The notes beneath the pieces are model-generated. The model made no database searches, was not told where the DNA came from, and worked only from the letters and a program-made list of their open reading frames with translations. From NCBI GenBank assembly GCA_025924435.1, contig JAICIL010000054.1, positions 1 through 18,232 of the forward strand: a stretch of DNA of 18,232 nucleotides, in the 5' to 3' direction. This DNA comes from Chloroflexia bacterium. Lineage in GTDB: Bacteria; Chloroflexota; Chloroflexia; Thermomicrobiales; JALYUS01. Below are positions 1-6,759 of the stretch, piece by piece; within the stretch, counting starts at the first letter, position 1; each line of letters opens with the position of its first letter. The translations under genes were made by a program, and so were the position numbers.

Positions 1-2
1 AG

Positions 3-98
3 CGCAAGCTGTCAGCGCGGGCTCCGGGTCGGTCATTGGAGACGCAGCGGTTGCAGGCGCTGGTGTTGGGGATTGCATACGATGTCTATCGCCTCTAG
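3..98 (+). CDS. C-terminal end of an unidentified protein, possibly a transposase (partial)
   Basis: An open frame enters from the left edge and ends at TAG 96-98. It encodes about 31 residues and finishes with the hydrophobic, basic tail LQALVLGIAYDVYRL. That style of ending reminds me of the C-termini of some IS-encoded DDE transposases, but the visible part holds no catalytic residue, so the family is a guess. The frame ends only about 20 bp from the stop codon of the opposing antitoxin gene, and that antitoxin looks cut short. This arrangement would fit an insertion sequence that landed on the end of a toxin-antitoxin operon. The upstream sequence needed to identify it lies outside the window. 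It could also be the end of any other gene, or a chance open frame. Confidence 0.3.
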   Translation, partial: RKLSARAPGRSLETQRLQALVLGIAYDVYRL

Positions 99-118
99 CG
101 CGCCCGCGTGCCTCCTCC

Positions 119-364
119 TCACAAGGATGTCAACAAAGCCACATCATCCCAAGAGCCGGCGCTGTCAAAGAACGCCTGGTAATCCGCGTCCGTCTTCGCA
201 CGCTTACCCTTCTTCTTGGGAAGATCGGCAACCGGCATGACGACGGCAACATCCTCGTTGTCTGCACGAAGCACACGCGGGGTGTTACTGCGCCGGACTT
301 CCTCAGCCAGCCGGAGTAAATCAGGGTTATGGGAGATGTCGAGTATGTCGCGTCCCTGAGCCAT
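119..364 (-). CDS. Phd/YefM-type antitoxin, C-terminally truncated
   Basis: An 81-residue protein. Its N-terminal half has the layout of a Phd/YefM antitoxin: DISHNPDLLRLAEEVRRS forms a helix, then TPRVLRADNEDVAVVMPV gives the beta-hairpin typical of prevent-host-death proteins. A Lys-rich linker and DADYQAFFDSAGSWDDV follow. Such proteins bind operator DNA through the N-terminal domain and neutralise a toxin with the C-terminal tail. From my knowledge of the family, relatives continue after the SAGSW-type segment with another helix and a Pro-containing tail; here the protein stops after VALLTSL, so it looks shortened. A strong purine-rich ribosome-binding sequence (complement of 111-118) follows the stop, but no start codon lies at a usable distance and no PIN or RelE-like toxin frame is present. 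It is probably an orphan or decaying antitoxin. Confidence 0.65.
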   Translation of the reverse strand: MAQGRDILDISHNPDLLRLAEEVRRSNTPRVLRADNEDVAVVMPVADLPKKKGKRAKTDADYQAFFDSAGSWDDVALLTSL

Positions 365-389
365 GGAAATATCCTTCCGTATCGAGCCG

Positions 390-405
390 ATTATAGCATA
401 CTATA
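390..405 (-). promoter_or_regulatory. Antitoxin promoter -10 with overlapping inverted repeat
   Basis: Read on the - strand, 395-390 is a perfect TATAAT -10 hexamer about 25 bp upstream of the antitoxin start codon. It overlaps the inverted repeat TATAG-CATA-CTATA at 392-405. An AT-rich palindrome lying on the -10 box is what an autoregulating Phd/YefM-type antitoxin would bind (inference from the family). No good -35 box is visible. Confidence 0.5.
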
Positions 406-429
406 AAAAAGGGAGTGGCCGCACCGGAG

Positions 430-459
430 TTGACTCGGATCGGTGAACAATCCGATAAA
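430..459 (+). promoter_or_regulatory. Candidate sigma-70-type promoter of the glycine oxidase-like gene
   Basis: TTGACT at 430-435 and GATAAA at 454-459 are separated by 18 bp. This gives 5 of 6 and 4 of 6 matches to the consensus boxes. Transcription would start near 466, about 75 nt before the ATG, immediately ahead of the palindrome at 469-487. The prediction comes from sequence alone. Confidence 0.4.
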
Positions 460-468
460 GTGCTTCAC

Positions 469-487
469 CTGCTGTCCAGGACAGCAG
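469..487 (+). promoter_or_regulatory. Perfect 9-1-9 palindrome, candidate operator
   Basis: CTGCTGTCC A GGACAGCAG is a perfect inverted repeat with a single central base. It lies just after the predicted transcription start of the glycine oxidase-like gene. The one-base centre makes an RNA hairpin unlikely to be its main form and favours a binding site for a dimeric regulator. No cognate regulator gene is visible in the window. Confidence 0.45.
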
Positions 488-541
488 TGAGATTAGCTAA
501 CTCGTCACATCGTCAGATGGCGAGGCTCAGGAGGTAGAGCA

Positions 542-1645
542 ATGAGCAGCAAGCAGGGTGCGGAAATCGTCGTCATCGGCGGGGGGATTATCGGGTGCGC
601 GATTGCCTATGAGTTGGCGAAGGCGGGGGAGCGGGTGGCGCTGCTCGAACGGAACGCGCTGGCGCAGGAGGCGTCGTGGGCATCGGCGGGGATCATCTCG
701 TCGCCGGGGCCGGGGACGGGCGCATTCGGGCTGCGTTCCTTCCGCCGCTACCCCGCGTTGATCGCCGAGGTCGAGGAACATTCCGGGATGCGCGTCGGCT
801 GGAATCAGACGGGCGAGACCGCCCTGATCGGCGCGGACAACGACCCGCGCCCCCTGCAGGACGTGATGGAGTGGCAGCGGCGGCAGGGGCTGCACGTCGA
901 ATGGCTGGAAGGGGCGGCGCTACGGGAGCACGAACCCGTCCTCGCGCCGCACATCGCGGCGGCGACCTACGAGCGCGACGCGGGCAGTTTGCGCGTCCAC
1001 ATGATGGCCCAGGCGCTCGCTCGTGCGGCGGCGAACCACGGCGCGACGATCCGCGAGTACACGCCCGCGCTCGGCCTCGAAACGAGCGGCGACCGCGTGA
1101 CGGGCGTGCGGACACCGGAAGGAGTCGTCGGCGCGGATGTCGTCGTGCTGGCGGCGGGGGCGTGGAGCAAGGGAGTCGGCGAACTGGCGGGGCTGAACGT
1201 GCCGACGATCCCGGTGCACGGGCAGATGCTGGCGCTCGCCGACCCGCCCGTGCCGCTCCGCACGGTCGTCGCGGGCGGCGGCATGTACCTCCTGCCCCGC
1301 GCTGACGGCACGATCGCCGTCGGGGCGACGGTGGATTACCAGGGATTCGCCAAGCGCGTCACGCCGACCGGCGTCAACACCCTGATCGCGCTGGTGGAGC
1401 AGTTCGCGCCCGCGCTGAACGGCGCGCGGCTCGTGGAGACGTGGTCCGGCCTGCGGCCCGGCAGCGCGGACGGCGCGCCGATCATCGGCCCCGCGCCGCA
1501 CCGCGACGGCCTCTGGATCGCGACGGGCCACTTCCGGGGCGGCGCGTTGCTCGCGGCGGCGACGGGCGAACTGGTCGCGGCGGGCGTCCGCAGCGGCACG
1601 GTGGACCCGCTGCTCGCCCCCTTCACGCCCGCGCGCTTCCTCTGA
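542..1645 (+). CDS. FAD-dependent glycine/D-amino acid oxidase (ThiO-like)
   Basis: A 367-residue protein of the DAO family, close in length to glycine oxidase ThiO. It opens with the FAD dinucleotide-binding motif GGGIIG (residues 13-18), followed by E36, which should bind the adenosine ribose. SWASAGII (about residue 45) is the second flavin contact typical of this family. Near the C-terminus, ETWSGLRPGSADGAPIIG and ATGHFRGGALLA match the Arg-containing substrate site and the final FAD loop of ThiO and sarcosine-oxidase-like enzymes. Such enzymes oxidise glycine or another amine/D-amino acid with O2 to an imino acid and H2O2, in the cytoplasm. The ATG is supported by AGGAGG at 529-534. No thiamine genes or TPP riboswitch are nearby, so a role in thiazole synthesis is not supported and general amine catabolism is equally possible. 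Confidence 0.85.
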   Translation: MSSKQGAEIVVIGGGIIGCAIAYELAKAGERVALLERNALAQEASWASAGIISSPGPGTGAFGLRSFRRYPALIAEVEEHSGMRVGWNQTGETALIGADNDPRPLQDVMEWQRRQGLHVEWLEGAALREHEPVLAPHIAAATYERDAGSLRVHMMAQALARAAANHGATIREYTPALGLETSGDRVTGVRTPEGVVGADVVVLAAGAWSKGVGELAGLNVPTIPVHGQMLALADPPVPLRTVVAGGGMYLLPRADGTIAVGATVDYQGFAKRVTPTGVNTLIALVEQFAPALNGARLVETWSGLRPGSADGAPIIGPAPHRDGLWIATGHFRGGALLAAATGELVAAGVRSGTVDPLLAPFTPARFL

Positions 1646-1776
1646 AGCGCCGCGGCATCCGCGCTCGCTCGCTTTCCCGCCGTCGTTCACCCGGGTGGAC
1701 ACCGTCTCCCCACCATCCGGGCCTCGTTCGGGGCGCCGCGCAAGCGCTGAAAAGCGATTGCTCTCGGTGAGAGAGG

Positions 1777-1805
1777 TTGCCCCGCGCCGCGCATCGGCGT
1801 ATCCT
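1777..1805 (+). promoter_or_regulatory. Candidate promoter of the 3-hydroxyacyl-CoA dehydrogenase gene
   Basis: TTGCCC (1777-1782) and TATCCT (1800-1805) are separated by exactly 17 bp, and the predicted transcript would start about 33 nt before the ATG at 1845. The rest of the gap 1646-1776 holds no gene and no other clear signal that I can see. Confidence 0.4.
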
Positions 1806-1844
1806 GACCGCCATTCGGGCGACGCAAGCGGAGCGGGAGGGATC

Positions 1845-2861
1845 ATGCCGACCGGGACTAACGCGGTGACGCAGACCGTACACGCCGTCATCATCGGCAC
1901 GGGCGCGATGTCGCCGGGCATCGCGGCGGAGTACGCGCGCCTCGGCCCGACGCAGATCGCCGGGCGCGACGACGCGAAGATCGCCGCCGCCCTCGACACC
2001 GCCCGCCGCGCCCTCGCCACCCTCGCCAATGAACGGTTGCTCGGCCCCGCCGAGGCGGATGCGGCCCGATCCCGGCTCTCCGGCACGACGATTGACGCCG
2101 CCGACTACGCCCGCGCGACGGTCGTCGTCGAGTCCATCGTCGAGGACCTGGCGGCGAAGCGGGCGCTCTTCGCGCTGTTGGACGCGTGGACAGACCCGAC
2201 GGCGCTCCTCTGCTCGAACACCTCCAGCCTGCCGATCACCGCCATCGCGGCGGAGTTGCGCCACCCGGAGCGCGCAATCGGCACGCACTACTGGAACCCG
2301 CCGCACCTCTTGCCGCTCGTCGAGGTGATCCCCGGCGAGCGCACCGCGCCGGAGACGGTCGCGGCGGTGCGCGCGCTGCTCGCCCGGATGGGGAAGGAGC
2401 CGGTGCAGGTGCGGCGCGAGGTGCCGGGCTTCATCTGGAACCGGCTGCAATTGGGGCTGCTGCGCGAATGCCTCTGGCTGGTTAGCAACGGCGTCGCGAC
2501 GCCGGAGGATATTGATGCGATCCTCGAGCGCGGCCTGGGGCGGCGCTGGTCGCTCACCGGGCCGTTCGCGACCGTCCGGCTCGGCGGGCCGCACGTCTTC
2601 GCGCGCGTCGCGGAGGAGTTGTTCCCCCAGTTCGCGGCGGAGCCGACATTCCCCGAAGGCTGGCGGGAAATCTTGACAACAAGCCGGACGGACATTGATA
2701 GTGCGGCGGCACGCGCGGCGCGGGAACGCGCCCTCGCCGCCCTGTGCCGCCAGGACCGGGACACGATACGGGATTTAAGCGCAGAGAACGCGGAGAACGC
2801 AGAGGACACAGACGAGAAAAGAAGAAAAGAAGAGAATCAATACGATCCTTCTTCTCTGTGA
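1845..2861 (+). CDS. 3-hydroxyacyl-CoA dehydrogenase family protein with repeat-encoded C-terminus
   Basis: A 338-residue NAD-dependent dehydrogenase. The Rossmann motif GTGAMSPGIA lies near residue 17. ESIVEDLAAK and SNTSSLP match the family's Glu and Ser sites, GTHYWNPPHLLPLVEVIPG carries the catalytic His-Glu pair, and VPGFIWNRLQ carries the conserved Asn. The reaction class is reversible oxidation of an L-3-hydroxy group with NAD; the substrate could be an acyl-CoA or a hydroxy acid as in carnitine or gulonate dehydrogenase relatives. I chose the ATG at 1845 because GGAGGG precedes it; the open frame extends upstream but without family similarity. Oddly, the last 29 residues (about 310-338, Glu/Asn/Lys-rich, with AENAENAED) are encoded by the left arm and loop of the inverted repeat at 2780-2887. 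The original stop appears to be lost and the stop used lies in the right arm. Confidence 0.82.
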   Translation: MPTGTNAVTQTVHAVIIGTGAMSPGIAAEYARLGPTQIAGRDDAKIAAALDTARRALATLANERLLGPAEADAARSRLSGTTIDAADYARATVVVESIVEDLAAKRALFALLDAWTDPTALLCSNTSSLPITAIAAELRHPERAIGTHYWNPPHLLPLVEVIPGERTAPETVAAVRALLARMGKEPVQVRREVPGFIWNRLQLGLLRECLWLVSNGVATPEDIDAILERGLGRRWSLTGPFATVRLGGPHVFARVAEELFPQFAAEPTFPEGWREILTTSRTDIDSAAARAARERALAALCRQDRDTIRDLSAENAENAEDTDEKRRKEENQYDPSSL

Positions 2862-2887
2862 TCTCTGCGTCCTCTGCGGTCTCTGTG
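2780..2887. repeat. Imperfect inverted repeat made of 9-bp units (superfamily A, paired)
   Basis: The left arm (about 2780-2823) is a run of units like CGCAGAGAA and CGCAGAGGA. The right arm (about 2847-2887) is its imperfect reverse complement, and roughly 23 nt lie between them. The RNA would fold into a long hairpin that may act as a terminator or mRNA 3' end. It begins inside the dehydrogenase gene and ends 32 bp before the cupin start. The same unit family occurs at 8120-8206, 9030-9066 and 18144-18168. Confidence 0.75.
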
Positions 2888-2919
2888 CTACGGTTTCTCT
2901 TTATGCTAGGAGGGGTAGA

Positions 2920-3327
2920 ATGGCAACGACGGCAACACCGATGGAGTTGGGGCACGATGTGCGGTCGCTCAGTCTTTCGGCGATCAAGGAGCGGATGGGG
3001 CCGCCGCCGTGGGCGCATGAGATCATCCAGACGAACGGGACGCGCTGCGTCGTGATCTGCCAGGCGCCGGGCCACCCGAACGACACGCACTACCACAAGC
3101 AGGACGAGTGGTGGTTCATCGCCGAGGGCGCGCAGACGTGGGAGTTCGAGGACGGCGTGAAGGTCGAGGTCAAGCAGGGCGACTTCATCTTCGCCCCCAA
3201 AGACATCTGGCACCACATCTCGGTCGTCGGGGACGCACCGGCGATCCGCGTCGCGATGAGCGCGATCGGCGAGTTCCACCGCTACGACAAGCCGGGCTGC
3301 GCCCCCGTGGAGAAGAAGAATGCTTAG
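2920..3327 (+). CDS. Single-domain cupin protein
   Basis: A 135-residue small beta-barrel protein. Cupin motif 1 is visible as H57, H59 and E63 in THYHKQDEWWFIAEG, and motif 2 as GDFIFAPKDIWHHI with H98 or H99 as the fourth metal ligand. Complete His/His/Glu/His ligands suggest a metal-binding enzyme (isomerase, dioxygenase or similar) rather than a degenerate cupin; the substrate cannot be read from sequence. AGGAGGGG lies just upstream of the ATG. The gene's last 8 nt overlap the start of the hydroxyacid dehydrogenase, so the two are very likely translated together and probably act on related compounds. It follows the repeat hairpin, so its transcription may be partly uncoupled from the upstream gene. 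Confidence 0.8.
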   Translation: MATTATPMELGHDVRSLSLSAIKERMGPPPWAHEIIQTNGTRCVVICQAPGHPNDTHYHKQDEWWFIAEGAQTWEFEDGVKVEVKQGDFIFAPKDIWHHISVVGDAPAIRVAMSAIGEFHRYDKPGCAPVEKKNA

Positions 3328-4426
3328 CCAACCCCCGGACGACCGCGCCGTTCAGATCGCCCTCGACCGCTGGAAAAAGGGTCAGGGGCGCATGGGCACC
3401 CTCGGCATCGGCAACTACACCTCCGGCACCTCGAACCCCGTGCAGAATGCGCTCATGAATATCGGCGCGGAGACGGTCGCCACGCCGCTGATCGGCGACG
3501 ACGGCAAGGTGGACGCGCGGCTGAGGAATGTGGATGTGCTCGTCTCCGGCGGCACGGTGCTCAACGGCCCGATCTACGACCAATTGAACTGCCGGATGAT
3601 CCTGCGGCCGTACGTCGGCTACAACGACATCAACGTGTCCGAGGCGAGCGAGCGCGGCATCCTCGTCTGCAACGTGCCGGACGCCTACTCGGAGGAGGTC
3701 GCCATGCAGGCGCTCGCCTTCCTGATGGCGGCGAACCGACAGGTCTACGCCTTCGACAAGATCACGCGCACGGGCGGCTGGCGCTCCCACATGGGCGACG
3801 GCCGGATCATCGTCCACAACTCGCGGGCGCAGACGGTCGGCGTGATCGGCTTCGGGCGGATCGGGCGCATCTTCGCGGAGCGGGCGAAGGCGCTCGGCTT
3901 CCGCGTGATCGCCACCGACCCGTACGTGCTGCCGGAGGTCGGCGAGGGGTTCGGCGTCCCGCTCCTGCCGCTGGAGCAGGTGCTGCGAGAGTCCGACTAC
4001 ATCTCGATCCACGCCTTCTTGTGGGCGGAGACGCGCCACTTGATGAATGCCGACCGGTTGGAGATGATGAAGCCGGGTGCGTGGATCATCAACACGGCGC
4101 GCGGCCCGATCATCGAGGAGGCGGCGCTGGTGGACGCCCTGCGCAGCGGCCACCTGGCGGGCGCGGGGCTGGACGTCTTCGAGGTCGAGCCGATCGCCGC
4201 GGACAACCCGCTGCTGGAGATGGACAACGTGATGGTCGCGCCGCACATCGCCGTCTACTCCGAGGAGGGGCAGATCCGCGCCTCGAAGCGGGCGGCGCAG
4301 ATCGCGACGGCGGCGCTCAACGGGCAACTGCCGGACCACATCCCGGCGATTGACAAGGGCCTCTATCAGGCGCTCATCAACGGCGGCATTCCCGTCGCGG
4401 AGATCACGACGATCCCCGTCCCGTAG
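3320..4426 (+). CDS. D-isomer-specific 2-hydroxyacid dehydrogenase (PGDH-like)
   Basis: A 368-residue NAD-dependent dehydrogenase. The nucleotide-binding motif GFGRIG (residues 177-182) is followed by D200, favouring NAD over NADP. The catalytic triad of the family is visible: R261 in NTARG, E290 in DVFEVEP and H309 in APHI. The family reduces or oxidises 2-keto/2-hydroxy acids such as phosphoglycerate, glycerate or hydroxypyruvate; no ACT regulatory domain is present, so this is not a classical full-length SerA. ATG at 3320 overlaps the cupin stop (TAG 3325-3327), a strong sign of translational coupling. The terminator hairpin at 4443-4479 follows directly. The exact substrate is unknown; the cupin partner hints at a sugar-acid pathway (inference). 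Confidence 0.85.
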   Translation: MLSQPPDDRAVQIALDRWKKGQGRMGTLGIGNYTSGTSNPVQNALMNIGAETVATPLIGDDGKVDARLRNVDVLVSGGTVLNGPIYDQLNCRMILRPYVGYNDINVSEASERGILVCNVPDAYSEEVAMQALAFLMAANRQVYAFDKITRTGGWRSHMGDGRIIVHNSRAQTVGVIGFGRIGRIFAERAKALGFRVIATDPYVLPEVGEGFGVPLLPLEQVLRESDYISIHAFLWAETRHLMNADRLEMMKPGAWIINTARGPIIEEAALVDALRSGHLAGAGLDVFEVEPIAADNPLLEMDNVMVAPHIAVYSEEGQIRASKRAAQIATAALNGQLPDHIPAIDKGLYQALINGGIPVAEITTIPVP

Positions 4427-4442
4427 GCGCCATCATAGAACG

Positions 4443-4479
4443 GCAAAGGCCGGGGCGCATCGCGCGCCCCGGCCTTTGC
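4443..4479. terminator. Perfect 16-bp hairpin between convergent genes
   Basis: GCAAAGGCCGGGGCGC is followed by a 5-nt loop (ATCGC) and its exact reverse complement. It sits between the convergent stops at 4426 (+) and 4497 (-), and so can end transcripts from both sides. There is no long T tract on either strand, so termination would rely on stem strength. Confidence 0.8.
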
Positions 4480-4496
4480 GCATCCGCAACCGATGC

Positions 4497-5021
4497 TTAC
4501 GTGAACGACCAGGAATCGAAGACCGGCTGCGCGCCCGCGACGAAGGCGTCCTCAGCGTCCGGTGTGGTGGCGAAACTGAGGAGATAGAGCTTGCCCTGAT
4601 AGACCGAGAAGAAGACTTTCACCTCGACCGGCGTGCCGTCGCTGTTGTTCTCCGTGAACAGGAAACTGCGCGCGGGATTGCCGGAGAGCGTCTCGTTCTG
4701 GACGCCGCTCGGATCGGCCTGGTAGCCGTCCGCACCCGAGAACTGGCCGATCACCGCCGTGACGGCATCGTCGAGGGTGGCGGTGGCGGGGAAGTCGGTC
4801 GTGACGGCGGTGAAAGTGCCGCCCGAGTTGGCGTCCTTGAAGATGACGCTCGTCGCGTCGTTGCTCACCTCCGAGTAGTAGTCCGGCACGCTGAAGGCGC
4901 AGGACTTATCGGGGCAGGTGTAATTGGAATCCGCCGCGACCGAACCGACCGTTCCGACAAGCAAGCCGAGAAGCGCCAATGCAAGGAGTCCCAGAACCCG
5001 AAACCGCCGTACCATGTTCAT
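4497..5021 (-). CDS. Small secreted protein, PsbP/Mog1-like fold suspected
   Basis: A 174-residue exported protein. MNMVRRFRVLGLLALALLGL is a Sec signal peptide: basic start, Leu-rich core, then SVAA with likely cleavage near residue 30. The mature part starts with a Cys pair (C36, C41) that could form a disulfide. It continues with FSVPDYYSEVSNDATSVIFKD and a later IGQF...GYQ segment and ends with ...QPVFDSWSFT. The pattern of a modest 145-residue domain that opens with 'F.vP..y' and closes with 'i..Sw.f' resembles PsbP/DUF1795-like lipoprotein-type domains, but I cannot confirm it. Its function is unknown. The start is preceded by GGGGGG at a suitable distance. It is followed downstream by the shared hairpin at 4443-4479. 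Confidence 0.7.
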   Translation of the reverse strand: MNMVRRFRVLGLLALALLGLLVGTVGSVAADSNYTCPDKSCAFSVPDYYSEVSNDATSVIFKDANSGGTFTAVTTDFPATATLDDAVTAVIGQFSGADGYQADPSGVQNETLSGNPARSFLFTENNSDGTPVEVKVFFSVYQGKLYLLSFATTPDAEDAFVAGAQPVFDSWSFT

Positions 5022-5245
5022 GGCTTCATACCCCCCACGTTCATCCGGAGGCTGCCCATGCCGCCCCTCTCCGTAACCACAACGATTGAACGGGCCAAGG
5101 GGTTCCGATGTGACGATTCTTCACGGACGTATTGAATCGCTGTGCAGCCCAATTATGCGCCGCCCCACGGAGAATCGTAGAAAACAGGGGACGTCTCCGC
5201 GATCCTCGGCTCGGGCGAGAAATTCCCGCCCCCTCTCAGACAAAC

Positions 5246-5279
5246 CCGAGGCGCCAGGAGCATCTCCTGGCGCCTTCGG
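5246..5279 (-). terminator. Terminator hairpin downstream of mrp
   Basis: GGCGCCAGGAG (5250-5260), loop CAT and exact complement CTCCTGGCGCC (5264-5274) form an 11-bp stem, extended by CCGA/TCGG with one bulge. It lies about 27 bp after the - strand stop at 5306, followed on that strand by a moderately T-rich stretch. The rest of 5022-5305 holds no gene that I can support. Confidence 0.7.
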
Positions 5280-5305
5280 TATTCCCGCGGTTCGGGGATG
5301 GATCG

Positions 5306-6475
5306 TTAGCCGAGGCGGAGCGGGCGGTGGCCCTGACCGGGATCGTTCCCCGGCCCGCCCTGCCCGCCGTTCGGGTCGAGGATGATCGGCACGCCGAGCG
5401 GGATGGCGTTGTTGTACGACTCGACCGAGAGCCGCGCCGCCATCTGCCGCGAGACATCGCGGAAGGCGACCGAGAGGGGCGAGGCGGCATTCTTGATGAC
5501 GAGCGGCACGCCCGCGTCCCCCGATTCCGACATCTCCGGGTCGAGCGGGATTTCGCCGAGCAGCGGCACGCCGTAGCGCGTCGCGGCCCGCTGCCCGCCG
5601 CCCCTGCCGAAAATGTAGACTTTCTCGCCGGTGGCGGGGTTCGGATAGTACGACATGTTCTCGATGATGCCGAGGATCGGCACATCGAGTTGCTTGAACA
5701 TGTTGATGCCCTTCTGCGCGTCCGACAGGGCGACCTGCGCGGGCTGCGTGACGATCACCGAGCCGGAGAGCGGCAGCGCCTGCGTCAGCGTCAGTTGGGC
5801 GTCGCCCGTGCCCGGCGGCAGGTCAATGACGAGGTAGTCGAGTTCGCCCCATGCCACCTGACGCAGGAACTGCGTGAGTAGGCCCGCGACCATCGGGCCG
5901 CGCCAGATGATCGGCTTGTCGTCCTGCCGGTTGATGAAGCCGACGGACATCAGCGTCATGTTGTGCGCGTGGATCGGGTTGAGGCGGTTGTCCGCCGTCG
6001 GCACGGGCGCCTCGTTCGTGCCGAGCATGATCGGGATGCTCGGGCCGTAGATGTCCGCGTCCAGGAGGCCGACGCGCGCCCCTTCGAGCATCAGCGAGGC
6101 GGCGATGTTCACCGCGACGGTGCTCTTGCCGACGCCGCCCTTGCCGGAGGCGACGGCGATCGTGTTGCGGATGCCGGGGATCGGCTCCTTGCCCGGCTTG
6201 CCGCCGAACATCGAGCGCACCTGCGCCGTGATCTGCAACTCGATATGCGCGACGCCCGGCACCTGCATCAAGGCGGCGCGGACATCCGACTCGATCTTGC
6301 CGCGCAAGGGGCAGGCGGGCGTCGTCAACTCGACGGTCACGCCGACCGTGCTCCCCTCGATCACGACATTCTTCACCATGTTGAGCGTGACGAGGTCCTT
6401 GTGCAATTCGGGGTCATCCACCGTGCGGAGGGCCGACATCACGGCCTCCTGGCTCACCGACTGGGTACTGGCCAT
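5306..6475 (-). CDS. Mrp/ApbC-type Fe-S cluster carrier ATPase lacking the CxxC motif
   Basis: A 389-residue cytoplasmic P-loop ATPase that should load Fe-S clusters onto apoproteins. Residues 1-85 form the MIP18/DUF59 domain (VDDPELHKDLVTLNMV, TTPACPLRGK). The ATPase domain follows, with the deviant Walker A GKGGVGKS (111-118), DADIYGPS (139-146) and DLPPGTGD (218-225). After ENMSYY, where many Mrp proteins have CxxC for cluster binding, the sequence reads PNPATGEKVYIFG. C55 is the only cysteine in the protein. A Gly/Pro-rich tail (NGGQGGPGNDPGQG) ends it. I chose the ATG at 6475 because GGAGG lies 8 nt upstream; the longer open frame has no family similarity. From memory, some cyanobacterial Mrp proteins also lack CxxC, so it may be functional with a different cluster-binding mode or a scaffold role. 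Confidence 0.88.
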   Translation of the reverse strand: MASTQSVSQEAVMSALRTVDDPELHKDLVTLNMVKNVVIEGSTVGVTVELTTPACPLRGKIESDVRAALMQVPGVAHIELQITAQVRSMFGGKPGKEPIPGIRNTIAVASGKGGVGKSTVAVNIAASLMLEGARVGLLDADIYGPSIPIMLGTNEAPVPTADNRLNPIHAHNMTLMSVGFINRQDDKPIIWRGPMVAGLLTQFLRQVAWGELDYLVIDLPPGTGDAQLTLTQALPLSGSVIVTQPAQVALSDAQKGINMFKQLDVPILGIIENMSYYPNPATGEKVYIFGRGGGQRAATRYGVPLLGEIPLDPEMSESGDAGVPLVIKNAASPLSVAFRDVSRQMAARLSVESYNNAIPLGVPIILDPNGGQGGPGNDPGQGHRPLRLG

Positions 6476-6529
6476 TGCGATTATCCTCCCGCGATTCCCG
6501 ACGCGATACTGCCTAATGTATGAAGAGAG

Positions 6530-6561
6530 ACGTTTCGCTCGTCTTGCGATGCGCGAAACGT
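6530..6561 (-). promoter_or_regulatory. Inverted repeat in the mrp upstream region
   Basis: ACGTTTCGC (6530-6538) and GCGAAACGT (6553-6561) are perfect inverted copies 14 nt apart, 55-86 bp upstream of the mrp start codon. They could be a two-half-site operator or a 5'-leader hairpin. I see no convincing promoter boxes around them. Confidence 0.4.
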
Positions 6562-6656
6562 GCAAGTGGCACGATCACCACACAGTGTACTACGTTGCCG
6601 ATGCATCGGCCTCATCCCACCCAATGATCAACGGCAGGCGCGTATGCGGCCGCGCA

Positions 6657-6759
6657 TTTCGTACGGGCGGTTCGCGAACCGCCCGCGCCAAGACGATCCT
6701 ACTCTATGCCAACAGGGGAAGCCTTATTAGGGGGCGGTTCGCGAGCCGCCCGTACGAAA
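6657..6759. repeat. 103-bp MITE-like element with 28-bp terminal inverted repeats
   Basis: The ends 6657-6684 and 6732-6759 match as inverted copies at 27 of 28 positions, opening with TTTCGTACGGGCGG. Each end is itself a palindrome around TTCGCGAA or its one-base variant TTCGCGAG. The 47-bp middle has no gene. No target-site duplication is evident. The element fills part of the 406-bp divergent gap 6476-6881, which otherwise holds the mrp leader repeat and unassigned upstream sequence of the FAD oxidase gene. Palindromic GGGCGGTTCGCGAACCGCCC-type repeats are, to my knowledge, dispersed in several Chloroflexota genomes. Confidence 0.7.

Noticed and set aside
1..118. Toxin gene downstream of the antitoxin
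   Set aside because: The only - strand frame with an ATG is Pro/Ala/Thr-rich, too far from the ribosome-binding sequence, and has no PIN or RelE features.
365..541. TPP riboswitch ahead of the ThiO-like gene
   Set aside because: No thi-box motif is visible; the region is explained by a promoter and a palindrome, and no thiamine genes follow.
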